From the NCBI GenBank assembly GCA_019843655.1, contig JACDQD010000005.1, positions 30,824,954-30,888,953 on the forward strand: a stretch of DNA of 64,000 bases. The letters run 5' to 3'. This document shows positions 12,041 through 25,210 of this stretch, piece after piece. The position numbers and the translations under genes are program-made. The stretch is from Lethocerus indicus. Lineage: Eukaryota > Arthropoda > Insecta > Hemiptera > Belostomatidae. Below the pieces are notes generated by a model that was not told the origin of the DNA, did not search any database, and saw only the letters and a program-made list of their open reading frames with translations. Each line of letters starts with the position of its first letter. Position 1 is the first letter of the stretch.

Positions 12041-15000
12041 GTGAGTTTATTTCCTTTTACGGGACAATTTTAAGGTTCAGTTTATACCCAACCCCAATGC
12101 ACATATGACAATGTACGTATGATATGGGTTCGGCTCTTCACCAATCGCCAGTAGCGTTCTGAAACGGACATTAATAGCGCTGTGACGGTACAGACAGGCG
12201 TGTCTGCCTTATTAGATTATTGACGGTATGCTACTGAAGATTTTTTGAGAAACCTTGACCTGGCTTACATTCGAACATAAATTTGTCAATTTCGGCCCAT
12301 CTGTTTCATGCTCCAAAATAAAGCTTCTTTATATTTTGCCTACAGAGACTAAATGTTGGGCGCGCTAATGAACATCGACATATAAAAATACTATATTATA
12401 ACATGACCATTATTATAACTTAAGTATCAACGCGCAATATGAAATACGAAAGTAACTCGCTATAATACGGGTGGACTGCTTCTTAGGACTGGAGTTCAAA
12501 CCAAAACCGGTTTCAAGCGGAGACTAGATCGCAAGACTGATGATATTCCAAAGCATTGTTGGAACTTAAACATACATTAATTTAAAATTACCCTACAATA
12601 TCGTACACAATTAATAATATAATATAAACGAATACAAATTTATTGTAAATTGCTAAGCTGTCCAAAGTCGTTGTAAGGAACAATCGAAATATCCAATTCT
12701 CGCTGTTGCGAATTTCCTGTCATTGTAATTTTCTTCGATGTAAAATGAAATAATAAAAGCGAAATAAGAAACGAGGCTGAGACGAGAAAAACGATTTACT
12801 CCGGAGTGAAAAAAATCCCGAACGTCCCTTTCTGGCTCTCTGTCTGTATATCTCTGAGTGGGCACGACGCCAATAGCATCGATTTCGCGTAGGGAAGCAA
12901 TTCCTCGGCCTGTTAGTCATATTTGCAGGCGACACGTTTGCGTCGACAATTTTAAGCTCGCCGAGTTTATATTGTATATTGCCTTTGGCGATGTTCTGGC
13001 CTACTACCGGAAGGAATAGTCCCCTCGTTATTATTATTTGTACTTGTTGTAAAGTCAGTAAGCTGTGTTTCCGCCTGTGACCGGACCGTGCAATTAAATG
13101 TAAGCCATTCTACGGGCCGAATTAATACATTTCATTCTTATCCTATTGATACGGATCTTGCGACAAATGGTTGGCTCACATCCGAATAGAGATTTAGCTA
13201 TTTCAAATGTTGTGACCTGATAAGACACTACTGTGCTTTTAATCTATTATCGTGATCAGTACTAATTAAAATAATGACCTATGATTTATTTCAGGACTTC
13301 ATAAAATAAATTATTTCCTTTTAGTCCTTCTACATTTTACGAAATAGTTGGTTCAGTTACAAATAAGTTATATATTATTTATGAATAGTTTATACAGCTT
13401 TTACAACCGTAATTTAATTGGTATATTTGACAAGCTGTATGGAAACTGAATATAATATGTTATTGTGTTTAATAAATTCATGCCGCTAATTAATTAATAT
13501 GACTGGAACTGTTCCCGTTCGATAGAACGCAATTTTACATTTGCACAAAATATAATAGCGGGAAGATATGAACCCAGATCAATTGGGATTGGATCATAAT
13601 TAAAAGAGCGTTGATAACAATCGGTTAATTTTCGTTGACGACCAGATGCCAACGGAGCGTAAAGTTTCGGTCTATATAACCACAGCCGGCCGTAAAACCT
13701 TTCCGAACGATATATTCCGCTTATCGCTTATATAAACGGCCGAAACAACGTGAAATATGAAATGAGCAACGTTTGCACTTTATCGGGGAAATTTAGGCGT
13801 TTTCGTGGCCATCAGATTTTTCGTGACAACGCGCTTGCCCAGTTGCTGCCTAAGAGATCAAAAGCGCAGCAAATACACATTTTAATGGGGGAAACATAAA
13901 TATTTCTGTTACATTTTCCGCACCAATATCGGCCCAATGAGTTATTTTGTTTGTATAATTATTACAATATTTTATGTTATGTATGTGTGTTATGATGTTA
14001 TATGTTATGAGTATCTGATTTAATTAAAGGCCCACATTTAAAAGGTATCCATGAAATGAATTATCAGAACATTAGGTGGACATTTCCTGCACCTTTTTCA
14101 CGAAGTAGGAACAATAATCGAAATTACAATGTTATGTGCCGTTAAATCAATTGAAAATTACAAATATGTCCAATCTGAGTATATAAATGTACATAATTGA
14201 TTAACGATCGAAGGTTTCCACTAACAGAATTAGAATTATAACTATATAACTTGGATATAGTTGCGTGGAGAACCTCGGGTAGCAGGTGTTGAGAAGGCGC
14301 CTATCCGAGATTCTTGCTGGTTTTGACGAAGCAGTTGAGCGAGTTCAAGTTAATCCAGGATTAATTAATTCTCCTCTCAATTGAAGCTCCTCAGTTGTTC
14401 CCAGGTGCTCTGGAAACAGACCACACCTTCGGGGGGAGATATTGTGCAATAACAATATATAATTCATTGTTACAGCAAGGTAGCCTTGTATGCATTTTTC
14501 TCAGCATTAAATTATTCTAATTTCACGCGTTTTTATTGTACTGCTGGCTGAAAAATAATAAAGTTTTGTTCTTAAGTTCACATAAGTTTGCACGTTCAGG
14601 TATGTGTAATGCCCACTAGCCCGTCTGTTTGGCCGCTCATCGAACTCTTTGGTCTTCTCACAGACGTGAGGGTTGTTGTTTAGTCATACTTTGGTGTGCA
14701 ATATAAGATACAGTTAAAGGGAGCTGGGGCGGCGGGGTCGCTGAACTCATATAACAGTCAACCCCCGCAGGGTGTGCCCCGCAAAGAATATGCAAATTGA
14801 TTATGGCGTAGATGATGGCGAGAGATGTTATATTCTCACACCCGCTATAGGAGTCCAATATACGTTCTGTTTACTACGTATATAACAGTTTTACATAATT
14901 GCTTATACACATTTACAAATTCGTCAGTCTGTAATTACAAAAAACCTCTTTCCAGGGAGACAGGAACTGGGTGCTTTGTTCGAAATTACATTTTTCTGAG

Positions 15001-18000
15001 AGGAAAATATTCATTGAGGCCAACTGGACTGACCCTTCAATATTGGCAGAACAAAATATTTAGTCAACTTTCACAGCGGTTCAATTTCATCAAATCATAC
15101 ATTTGACGATAATTATTTCCAAAGTCCGAGGACCCGGTACAAATACACGTGGGGTCTGCCGAAACCCCTAGCCATCCTATAATTCTTTTTGTCGATTTCC
15201 GCCCGCTCAGTCCGTTTATATATATATATTTTTTTTTTCACCCTCTCCGGTACTGGTCGGAGGGGGTTTCTCGTTCCATTTTAGCGCGGAGCGAGTTAAT
15301 CCTTTGGCCCGGTGGCGGTCGGGAGATATTATCATTATAAAGGATGAAGGTCAGCCACCCTCGTCCGCGAGATAGGCGGCCCGAGAGACCGCCCCCGGAT
15401 AAGCCCTTTCCTTCGCCCCTGTCAACAATATCTGACGGGCTTTGTGCTCCAACGATTCAACAATAAAGGAATTTAATACTTTTTTCGCTACTTTCCTTTT
15501 TTCCCGAATGGAATGTATAGGACTGAAGGTTTCATTTCTCCGACTGTTTCTGAAAGAAAAGATAAGGGTTGTTCTCGAATTAAAAGTAGTTTTTTTTTTA
15601 ATTTGATCAACTTTTGAGCGACACTTTAAATTCGCATTTGAACAATAGAACGGAACAGTCCGGCCGCTATTATTTTATTTTCTTAAATTATCTCTACGAG
15701 TAATAATCGAAACTGGTTCAGCATTGAAACAAAAATGTTTGAAGTGAGGAAAATATTACTTGGAATAATTTTTCCGGGCCGATTTTCCCTATCCCGCGAA
15801 CACTGCTGCATTGCGTCAACGCCTCTCGTCTACCTGTCATCGCTGTATTTATTCAACATCTGGCTCCTGACTCATAGAGCAAACAGGTTTCCGAACGACT
15901 AAACGTCAGTTTACCGGAATTTCACCGGTGGACGAGGTTAGCCGTGAACCAGCCTGTTCTGGAAAGAAGGCAGTTATCAAATCAATCACATTATATGACA
16001 CTTTCATCTGCATATATATTTTCTTAACACCTTAACATTGGTGCATTAATGTGTTTCGAGAAAGGAGGATTTCGTACATTCTTGAGAGATAGACCATAAA
16101 GTTGAACAATACTGTAACTATATTAGTATTGTAACGTTCGCAAAACTAACATATTTATGTGAAATTTTTCTGGTTTAATGGCACTATCGAACTCTCGATA
16201 GATCCTCAAATATTTATAATGAATGATCCATTGTAGACAGTAATTCCTATGGGCAAATATTTCTAAATTCCATTCCTGTTTTTCCGCTTATTCCAATTGT
16301 CTTATAGTTTTGTATCAATCTTTTGTTTCAGTGTTAGGCTCAAATTTCTTTCTTTCACTAATTTTACGGTTTACACTAGTTTAGTAGAACAGCGAAGCCA
16401 TTAGGGCTCTGAACTGCTTTAGTGAATTGCTATATACTCCACATCGTATCACTCACGTGAAATTTCCTGAAAGAATTTGGCCACATTAACACCCCCGAAT
16501 GCCTATAGAAATAAAGAAAAATGGAAAAGTCAGTTTGCACCGTACACGACTGCGTAAGTCGGCATCCTCCCTTCTTTAATTGCCTTAAGTACAGCCGGAG
16601 CCGGAGTGCCGAGTTAATTTGAAAATAAAGACAACTTCCGGCTTAAGAAACTCTAGCTGGTAGCGAAGTTTTCTCCGCCGCTACTCTCCTCCTCCTTGTT
16701 ATACTCTAATTTAGGGCCCACCTCCACGAAACAAACAGGGAAATTAATTATTCACGACCGCTAAGCACAATAAATTAGATTTGGGATTTCTCTGACATTT
16801 TGTTTCGAATAATTTTTTTCCCAAAAGAAATGAAATTCCTGTTAAATAGGAGACGATACTGATTAAAATTAATGCGGCATATCGTATTCGCTTGTTTCGC
16901 CGTAAATTAATTCCGCCTCGGTAAATTACTGTTTAGTAGTACCGGAAAATGAATGACATTCGATAAATTGCGCAATTATGTTTAAATTGAGAATGCCAGT
17001 TCATTTTTAGAACGGAATGACCTTTACATCCCTTGGAGATAACTCCAAGAGATCTTAAGAGAATTTATTGGTACGACAAGAGATTTTAGAACTGACTAAT
17101 ATTATTCGAAAGACCGAAAAAGTGAACAGTTTAGTACAACATCAAAACCAGGTGTGTAACTGACAAATACTTTTTACTCCCAGTTTCTGGTGATATTAAT
17201 GGCTAATTACAGGCGGCTGATTAGCAATAAAGAAACTAATCAGCGGACTGAGGTAGCAAAAGTATTAAGGCCCTTAGCCTCAATTAGAGCCGAATTATCT
17301 TCGTTCCCTTCGCATATTTCCCGGAGGATATTAAACGGGTAATTAAGGGAGTGTATTGTTTTTATTCGATGGAAGAGCGCCTCTCGTTCACCCTTAACCC
17401 CCTCCCTCCCCCCATCACGTTCCCCTCCGACCGGACTGTTATCGTAAAATACGGTTTCCTGGCTAATAAAAACTGGAAGCGGGGCCGGTTAATAAGGAAA
17501 CACTTTTTAAATAACCGGAGTTTTTTTTAGAAAAGGAGAAGGACCGTGGAGCCTGGGGGGATGTTCGGGGTGTGTTGAGAGAGGTGAGACGGAGTTCATC
17601 CCCTAATGAGATTTCGCGGTCCATTAAATTAGGGCGAGCACCCCGTTCCGAGGCCCCCGTCGTTCGTCGCCACTTGAATTTCCCCTCGGGGAAATAAGTT
17701 TTCAACCGATACGGGACAATTTGTAATATCGGGGATCGAAATTCCGCAAACGTCGGGACTCCATATACATTCATAGACAGATACACGCTCGCATATACTG
17801 ATAAATCTATAAATTCGTAAAACTTTATATTAGACCGGTATTCCAAAATAATTAATACAAATAATTTCGATCATAAGTAGTAAAGGAATTATTGTATTTA
17901 GAGAAATAGTATTTTCTAGTTATGTGAGAATATATAAGTGATCGTAGTTTTATGACAGTATAAATAGAGCACGAAACGTTTTTTATCGAGAGCATTTTCG

Positions 18001-18827
18001 TTTTTCCTGTCCGTCGCCGCCCAACAATACAAACAGAAATGATTCATGGGTCGTGCTCATGTACCATGTAACTACGAATGGCTGGTTCCTGTGCAAGTGC
18101 AATGACCGTTGCTCAACTCGGCTGTTTCAAGACCCCTGAGAAGGTTCTGGCCTAGTAGTTCGGGTCAATCTTTTCTTTTCTGAGCGTTAGCAATTATATC
18201 TTCTTCCGCCGGCGAAACAAGAAGTAATTTTTGTACAAATTTATTAACCCACTACTAACATTTAGGCATATCGTGGCGAATTTTTAACTGATAATACATG
18301 TTAGTAATGGTGTAAATAAATGTTCATATAAGGTCTAGAGGGCTTTCAGGCTCGGTTAGAATAATTCACTTTTTTGAAATGAGTCACTCAATGCCTAACT
18401 TCCTTTTGCAAAATTGTCAGCATTGCTGAATTGTCTCTTTATCCAGATTACTTAGAGATATAACCGAATTAGTCATTTTTCCTCACAAAAAATGATGAAA
18501 ATACATGGGGACTCGCTACTGTGGTTTTCCCATATTGGAGTGGAGAAACCGTAGGCCAAAAAAAAAGTGTAAATCACAGTCCTCGCGGATTGGAACGAGC
18601 ATCGGAGACAGGCATAATAAAGGTTTTCGCGTTTGGCGGCCTGATTGAAACAGACCTCGGGATCTCACTGATGGTTTGGGGGCATTTATGGGCAGAGGCG
18701 ACAGAAGGACGGGAAAGAGGACAGGAGAAGAGAGGGAAGAGAGAGGGACGCTCCAAGCCGAATTTTAGCCACCGGCCGGGAATCGATAGCTGAGGCGATA
18801 GCGAACAGAAAGAGGAAGAGAGGGACG

Positions 18828-18830
<3 letters not shown>

Positions 18831-18872
<42 letters not shown>
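18831..18872. repeat. (AG)n microsatellite
   Basis: There are about 21 uninterrupted AG units on the + strand, next to a longer degenerate purine-rich stretch from about 18690. An open frame on the minus strand across it is just the Ser-Leu reading of the repeat and should not be taken as a gene. Confidence 0.95.
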
Positions 18873-18875
<3 letters not shown>

Positions 18876-20870
18876 TGAGGAGAGCGGGATGCTGTCCCAT
18901 TTCCATACTAACGTTGCTGGTTCGCCCTCCCCTTTTTGTGCCGCTGGATTTCCATGACGTCATTCCTCTTTTCCCTCATCGCCCTTCCCTTTTGTTCCTA
19001 CGTCCCATTCCATTTACCCACCTCGGTAATTTTCTTCTCGCTTTTCCCTCCACACGCATCGCGTGTTTGGCGTGGTGGAGAGAGGGAGTCATTGAATCCC
19101 TTCACGGTTATCTCCAATATCCGAATTTAATGTTGTAGCGACCTTCTCCCCTCTATATCCCATGACATTGTTTCCAGGTCAGGCCTATTTATCATATTAA
19201 TGGGACGCTCGGATGGTAAATCTGCAATGACGTAAATACGAAGGTCAAATTGCACTCCTTCCAGTTCTTCCTTTATATGAACATTTCACTACTAGTATAA
19301 AATTCCTGAAAATTTTTCAGAAAATAAATTTTCATTCTATATAAATGTTTTGTTTAACCCTAAAATTGAAATTAGCGATCGGAGGCCCCTCCCTTGAAAC
19401 TGAGCTCAAAATATCTCTTTGCAGAAGCAGTTATAATTTAGTATTCAAGGCATTCAGTGGTCAGTTCTCCTACCAATATCAAGGCAATGTTAATAACCGA
19501 TCAGTATTTTACCTTTCCATTCTATTGAAACGTTTACCAAGGTTTTTCTGTTAAGAAAACAATTAGCATTATAATGATGCCAAACTCCTTAATGCGTGTA
19601 CTGCTGTTCAATTAAGGTCTATAATCCGAATCGCTGGCACTGAGACAAACCTCTGTCGGAAACAGGTTGAAGACAGCGCCTTTTGTCCTTCCAGCCTTTT
19701 AGGGGAACGACACTAACTTGTCCCCTTTCCCAGTGTCCATCTTTCGATTATAATTGACAATATGAAGGCGTGACCGCCTTCTAAGAGCTGAACCGCATTT
19801 CTTCAGCCAAGCGTTCGAATGATAACAGGTGGACTTAAATACTATAGAGACATTTGCAGTAATACTCTTTATATCGGCTAATGTGGCTAGAATACTCACT
19901 GTAACTGTAGTATGTATCTATAAAAGGAATCTTGTTGACGATATTTGGGTGTCTAAATCAGAAACTAATTTAAAAATTGTTTTGACCATGCGGAACAACT
20001 TAGATCATGTTACGTTCTCCTATCCACCTTTCGGACATCTTCTTCTACATAGATCAACTGAGTGTTGTAATAGGCCATTTACAAAACAATCACCCGTAAT
20101 TACAATTCGATAAAACTCCTCCTCGTGTCGGTACAACTTCTTTATTTGGGCGTAGTGTATGAATAACTTATTAATGTGCACTCAAGAACGCGTGTTACGG
20201 AACGATGGTTATGGCCGAAAGTTTGTCCGCATCGGCGTTGATGTAAAAGCAAAGTGATCAGCCGGGCGCAGTAAATGGGGATCTCGCGGGGGCCGTCTCC
20301 GGCCGAAACTGACAATAAAGCCTCCCAATATAAGTTAAATTTCAGTTGTTAACTGCACTGGGAAGGGGGGCCCCACGGCGGCGACCCTGCTCTGCACCGT
20401 CTTATATTTATTGCGTTATAAAAAAGTTTCGAGCCCCTCGAGGAGCGCCTCCCTCTACCTGCCGAGCAACAATAAAAATAATACAAGTCCGAAGGGACGG
20501 TTTTTCAGCTCCGAGCAATACGCCGCCCCCCTCAAACACCAATTCCTATACGAGACCGCCCACTTGCAAATTCTCTAGCCCTGCGGCATAAGCACGAAAC
20601 CCATTACATCGCTCATATTTTACATTCGAATGCAGGCCCACACACAGACACACACACGTAATCAATCGATATAACGAAGATGGCCGCTGACTTTATACGG
20701 TAAGACTGAAAGACATTTTTCGGCGATCGCATGCGAATAAATCGTCGAATAACCTACTTTAGGTGGAATAGACCATTAGACATCTTTGCCAGGATTACCT
20801 TCTCGTCAAAAGAAATAAATAATTACTTCCGGGGTTTAATATATATATTACAATTATACAAAATCAATAA

Positions 20871-20883
20871 TTTATTTATTTAT
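20871..20883 (-). promoter_or_regulatory. Putative poly(A) signals of the antisense gene
   Basis: Read on the minus strand this gives ATAAATAAATAAA, which holds overlapping AATAAA hexamers. It lies about 300 nt beyond the stop codon of the minus-strand terminal exon, a reasonable 3' UTR length. Position and motif support the call. AT-rich intron also makes such motifs by chance, so it is only probable. Confidence 0.45.
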
Positions 20884-20957
20884 CGTAGAAATATAGACCG
20901 AGTTAGTCCATTATTATAATTATTAAAATCAGTCACTTATTGTCACTTATCAATGCG

Positions 20958-20993
20958 GTTGTATACGGTTGTATGCGGTTGTATACGCAGCGA
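20958..20993. repeat. 10-bp tandem repeat (GCGGTTGTAT-like)
   Basis: Units alternate GCGGTTGTAT / ACGGTTGTAT, in three or more copies. Just upstream, at about 20931-20950, a separate 10-bp unit GTCACTTAT(T/C) is duplicated. Two independent 10-bp duplications side by side suggest local slippage or break repair. Confidence 0.85.
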
Positions 20994-21178
20994 TAAAAAG
21001 AATAATTTCGGACATCGTGTCGGAACATCCTCGATTTTCGATGTTTTTAAACTGAACGGGAAAATTGGATTTATCGGTTTATGAAGCGTATTCTAATGTT
21101 ATGATCAAGTTACATACACGCGTATGTATTATTCGGTATTAAACAAAAATTACGTTCGAAAGGGCCCGCGCGATGGCG

Positions 21179-21879
21179 TCAATGTTTCTTGCGCATTATT
21201 TTCATGAACTTGTCGGCCGCTTTGGTCACCAGATTCTTCTTTTTCTTGTCGGGGGCGGGCGGGTCGTCTTCGGGGCGGAGGGAACCGGAGAGGGAGGAGG
21301 AGGCCCGGGCGAGGGGCCGGCCGAGGAAGGTGGAGGGCGAGGCGAGAGGGGTCGAGGGCTGGTCGGTGGTGTTCAGCTCTTCGGGGCCGACCCGGCTCAT
21401 CGTCGGCCGCAGCCCCTCGGGCACCTCCGCCGTCACGAACATCGACTTGATCACGTTCTCCTTGACCAGCCCCAGGTTGGACCAGTAGCAGTAGGTCTTG
21501 CTCTCCGGGGGCGAAGGCAGCCTGTTGCCCATGTTGAGCAGCGCTGAAAGGTTCTCCCTGCTGGCGGCCGCCGCCCTCCCGCTCCTTCCCATCGCCCGCT
21601 CCTCCTCCCTACCGCCTCCTACCCGGAACTCTATACCGCCGTCGACGTCCCTTCCGCCGTACAGAAACCTCTCGTCCTCGTAGAAGACGCGGCGGTCTCT
21701 GGGCGGCCGCGGGCCCGGGTCGCCCCAGCCCACCACTCGGTTCCCTGTCTCCAGCCTGTTCGAACCGGTGGCTACGAACGTGATCGGTTCCTCTTCGAAA
21801 CTGCCCAAGAACGGTCTGATGCCGGAGCCTCCCGCCGCCTCCCCTTCGCTCTCCTTCCGTACCTCCTCGAGTTCTTCCT
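21179..21879 (-). CDS. Terminal coding exon of an unidentified gene nested antisense in the Nmdar2 intron
   Basis: I do not recognise the family. On the minus strand a TTTTACAG acceptor (last G at 21880) opens a 701-nt exon: two bases of a split codon, 232 codons, then TGA at 21181-21179. It starts EELEEVRKESEGE, continues through a Gly/Pro/Arg-rich middle, then has a more structured-looking block (LSALLNMGNRLPSPPES, KTYCYWSNLGLVKENVIKSM, FVTAEVPEGLRP). A Ser/Pro/Leu-rich linker follows. It ends in a Lys-rich amphipathic tail (DKKKKNLVTKAADKFMKIM then RKKH), which could bind membrane or act as a nuclear signal. It is far more GC-rich than the surrounding intron, and the frame stays open from acceptor to stop, which supports real coding. 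There is no in-frame ATG near its start; TTG at 21808 codes Leu inside the exon. The upstream exons were not found and must lie at coordinates above 21880. The first split codon would be Lys, Gln or Glu. It could also be a lone retained exon. Confidence 0.75.
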
Positions 21880-24198
21880 CTGTAAAACAGTTGTGACCTT
21901 AATCAAGGGTAACTCAGACTAGAACACAAATATTCTGAAACTATTATCTCGTAAAATAATAACTTTTCCATCTACCCGTTTTTTCTCTCTAAGGCTTTAA
22001 AAGCTACTCTTATCTTTGAACCCAACAGCGTAAACGCCCTCTGTGCTCGACCAGCGGTTTCTATGTTTACAAACCTGACGGGTGATTGGATAATACTCCT
22101 CGAGGAATGATTATTATTACTATTATATATCCAATTATCTTATAGAAATTTTACTTATTATTCGCTGAAATATTTATGCGTTCTATACCAGAACGCCAAA
22201 TTGTATTCAAATATATTTTACAGTCGCGGAAGGGGAATAAAATTTCTGCCGGTTTTTATTCGATGGGATACTGGGCCGCTCCTCCGAAGCCCAAATATCT
22301 TCGAAGCGAACTTCGGAATTTCATTACGATTTACGCCCCCGACGCCCCGGCGACAGTACTTAAATATTCCGTTCGTCGGTTTTATAGGTTTCGCAGTAAA
22401 ATTACGGAGTTTACTGCTCAGAATTATTAACGATTCCGAAGAATAAAAGGAGGAAAGGAACAAAACGGTTAACGTATTTCGTGTCCCGAACACTTCAGTC
22501 TCGTGAATTAATTTATCCAAGTTTCGTTTTTTATTGATAACGATTACAACTGCACTACCTTTAGTGCTTCTTTTTTATCGTACCATTTTCTACTCTACGA
22601 TTCCTAATAAGATTATAGCTAATAACATTCTTTGTCCAAATCCCTAATACCGGGTATAAATTATCAATAATATATTCTATACTGTTCGGAAATTCCCATA
22701 TTTTGATTTTTCAAACGAAAGTTTATCAAAAATTATAACTTCATTAGAAAGAAACATATTTTCTCCTACCGATTTTCAGTATTTGATAGATAATTGAGTT
22801 GATTGGCGTTCCGAATTACGATTTATATGCCTACACAATTTTGTTCGAATGGTCCCGATTTCGTGTACCGACAGAACTGTCGGTAGATAGAATAAAGAAT
22901 TTTTAAATTTCAGTATGGACTAAGCGTTTTTCCATCTGGAAAACGCGTAGTACTCTTTTTAGGCGTGGAATCAGGCGTCAATTAACATCATAACAGTGTG
23001 ACCGATATTAGAGGCTTGTTATTGGAGGTGATTTCGCGTCCAATTATACGCGGCGAGAAACATTGAAGCAGTTGAATTAAATGTGGCTGGAACAAACAAC
23101 TTTTGCATTATTTATCAGCGGAATTACATCAGCCGACTTGGTGAGGCTGGTTGAAAAACCGCAGGGGCAGCACGTCATGCGGACTCTTTGACGTAAATAT
23201 AACCGCCGATAAATGCAACGACGCTAATAATATACACAACTACAACTTCCTATACACTTAAAGCAATTATTAAATCATTTAAATTTAATAGCCTGGTGCG
23301 TAATTATTGTTAAACGTATGGGTATTACGTTAATCATATTCCTATATATAATCAGAGCTGTAAATGTAAAATTATATTTTTATTTTTTTGCCAGTCGGTA
23401 TAAGGAATAAGTCGTGTCCTATATATTCCTGTTTACTCAGTCCAAGTTTATTCTGTTTACATTCTCTCTGCCTTTACCTCGGTGCTCACCAAGCATTCCC
23501 CGGACGGAATTTTCAATATATACCGTAATTTTGGCTGGTGTATTTCTTATCTACATGAATCATATTCATTACAATTTCGCAATAGTGTTTTTACCTTCGT
23601 TTTTAACACTAGATTTAACCGCTTTGTTATAGCAAAATGTACGAACATTAATATTATTCTTACTGGACATTAATTTGAAGTATTAGCCGCAGCATTTAAC
23701 ATTAAGGGCCCTGTCAACGCTGTAACTAAACTGTTACTGATTAACGAATTGGGAGTCAAGGAGTGTATGTTCCCCAGTGGAATGTTAACTTGAATACTGG
23801 CGAAGATGATGTGGACCGGAAACAGGCATAGCATGTTAATATCTAAAACATAATGTAATAAGAATAAGTAATAACATTATTACTTGGGGTATGTAACTGG
23901 TCAATTTAAGCATATATTTCAACAATAGACTATTTGCCCTGCTGCAGCGTTTTTCAGGATAATTATAAAGGCGTAATAACGTCACCCAAGTATGGTCTCT
24001 AGTTAACGTTGATCATTTCAGTAGCCGGTTCGTTCTTTATGATAATACGTTGAAGGCTAAAACTTTCAAAATAATGAGGTCGAACAATTTCACACAAGTG
24101 TCCCTCCGCACACCACGTATAATGGGGACGCCGATTATTCTCGCTGTTAATGGCTCTTCGAGTATGTTTTAATTGCAAGACAGGAGGAAAAAAAGGGA

Positions 24199-24246
24199 CA
24201 AGTCCAAGTCCAAGTTTTATAACTTCTTCAGGGCTTCATCAGGGCA
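24199..24246. repeat. Short tandem duplications
   Basis: A run of AAGTCC units (24200-24215) is followed by CTTC(TTC)AGGG / CTTCATCAGGG. These look like small slippage duplications in the intron. Confidence 0.7.
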
Positions 24247-25105
24247 AGTTTTAACCGAATTAGCTCCACGTCGGTAAGTTGACAACCATCTCCCCTCACT
24301 GAGATTGAAATCTGGTGGAAAAGTCCGGGAAAGCTGGAGGACCAATGGCCCCGTTATAGGTGAAATACTTGCACGACTCGGTCACCCGTAACTAGAGCCG
24401 AAAATAGACACTGATACAATTAAAGCTTAAAACGAAAAACCCCAACCTTCGCGGATAATACCGAACGTTAAATGAAGCCGATGACTGAAATCATCGGTTA
24501 TGCAACCTCATTCAACCGTTCCTAATTGATTCAGACGCGGTTCTAAATCATTACAACGCGATGACGGTGCCATTTTCAGACACTCCCAATTTGTCGGAAA
24601 AATAAAGTTTATACTCATGAGTCACAGTTACTATCACTATTTCAAGCAAATATACTCTAAGATTGAATTCATTTTCTAGTAAATAATGCAATATTTACAT
24701 AAGATTTGCTAGGATAGGTAAGCAAAAAATTCTCAATAATAATAATTATGTTAGTAGAAACAGTGTTCGGATATATTTTGGACCTTCTTTGTTGGTACAT
24801 GCGTCAAGTACACGACAAAATACAAAGAACCAATTGGAAACTTAATACTCCTCTAATGTAACAGAAGTAAAAAATTGAATGAACAATATTTACCAGACCA
24901 ATTTGAAATATACATCGGATCGCCTTTTCGAGGGTTGTAATATTTTTTGCAAACTTGGAGCGCCGTACTTTTCGGCAACGTACGCAAAAATGTCATGGTC
25001 CAAAAAGAAATTCTACACCGTAGATGCCGTTAGCCGTGTGACTGCACGAGTACAAAATCACACAGCCTAAAATGTTTACCGCTAACGCACGTTTATCCCA
25101 CTAAT

Positions 25106-25210
25106 TCCGTGTAGCGTGGGACATAAGAGGGGGACTGGCGGATTGGTGTGCCAATCCCAGGGCCCCGGCTCACATTAACTGCACCCCACACGTACAGAAC
25201 AATAACGCAC
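25106..25210 (+). repeat. Dispersed repeat, copy 1 (with hairpin)
   Basis: It contains a perfect hairpin GGATTGG-TGTG-CCAATCC (25140-25157). A segment reading CGGCTCACATTAACT and then ACGTACAGAACAATAAC recurs in diverged form at 29750-29806. The order hairpin, GGCCC-like block, CACATTAACT, AGAACAAT is the same in both copies, which argues for common ancestry. It may be a worn short interspersed element, but no RNA polymerase III boxes were identified. Confidence 0.45.

Larger units (their letters stand above)
12041..21178 (+). other. Nmdar2: Large Nmdar2 intron, first part
   Basis: This is the start of the 41.4 kb intron, before the antisense exon. It is mostly AT-rich with no recognisable gene. 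It holds an (AG)n microsatellite (18831-18872), a 10-bp tandem repeat (20958-20993), a purine/pyrimidine-skewed CpG-rich patch near 18600-19080 and another near 20340-20580. The 3' UTR and poly(A) signals of the antisense gene lie at its right edge. I saw no tRNA and no transposon protein fragment here. Confidence 0.75.

Noticed and set aside
18574..18963. 129-codon minus strand frame rich in Ser-Leu
   Set aside because: The product is the (CT)n reading of the AG microsatellite.
21173..21683. Three + strand frames over the antisense exon
   Set aside because: They are shadows of the minus-strand exon, which has the acceptor, stop and poly(A) signals.
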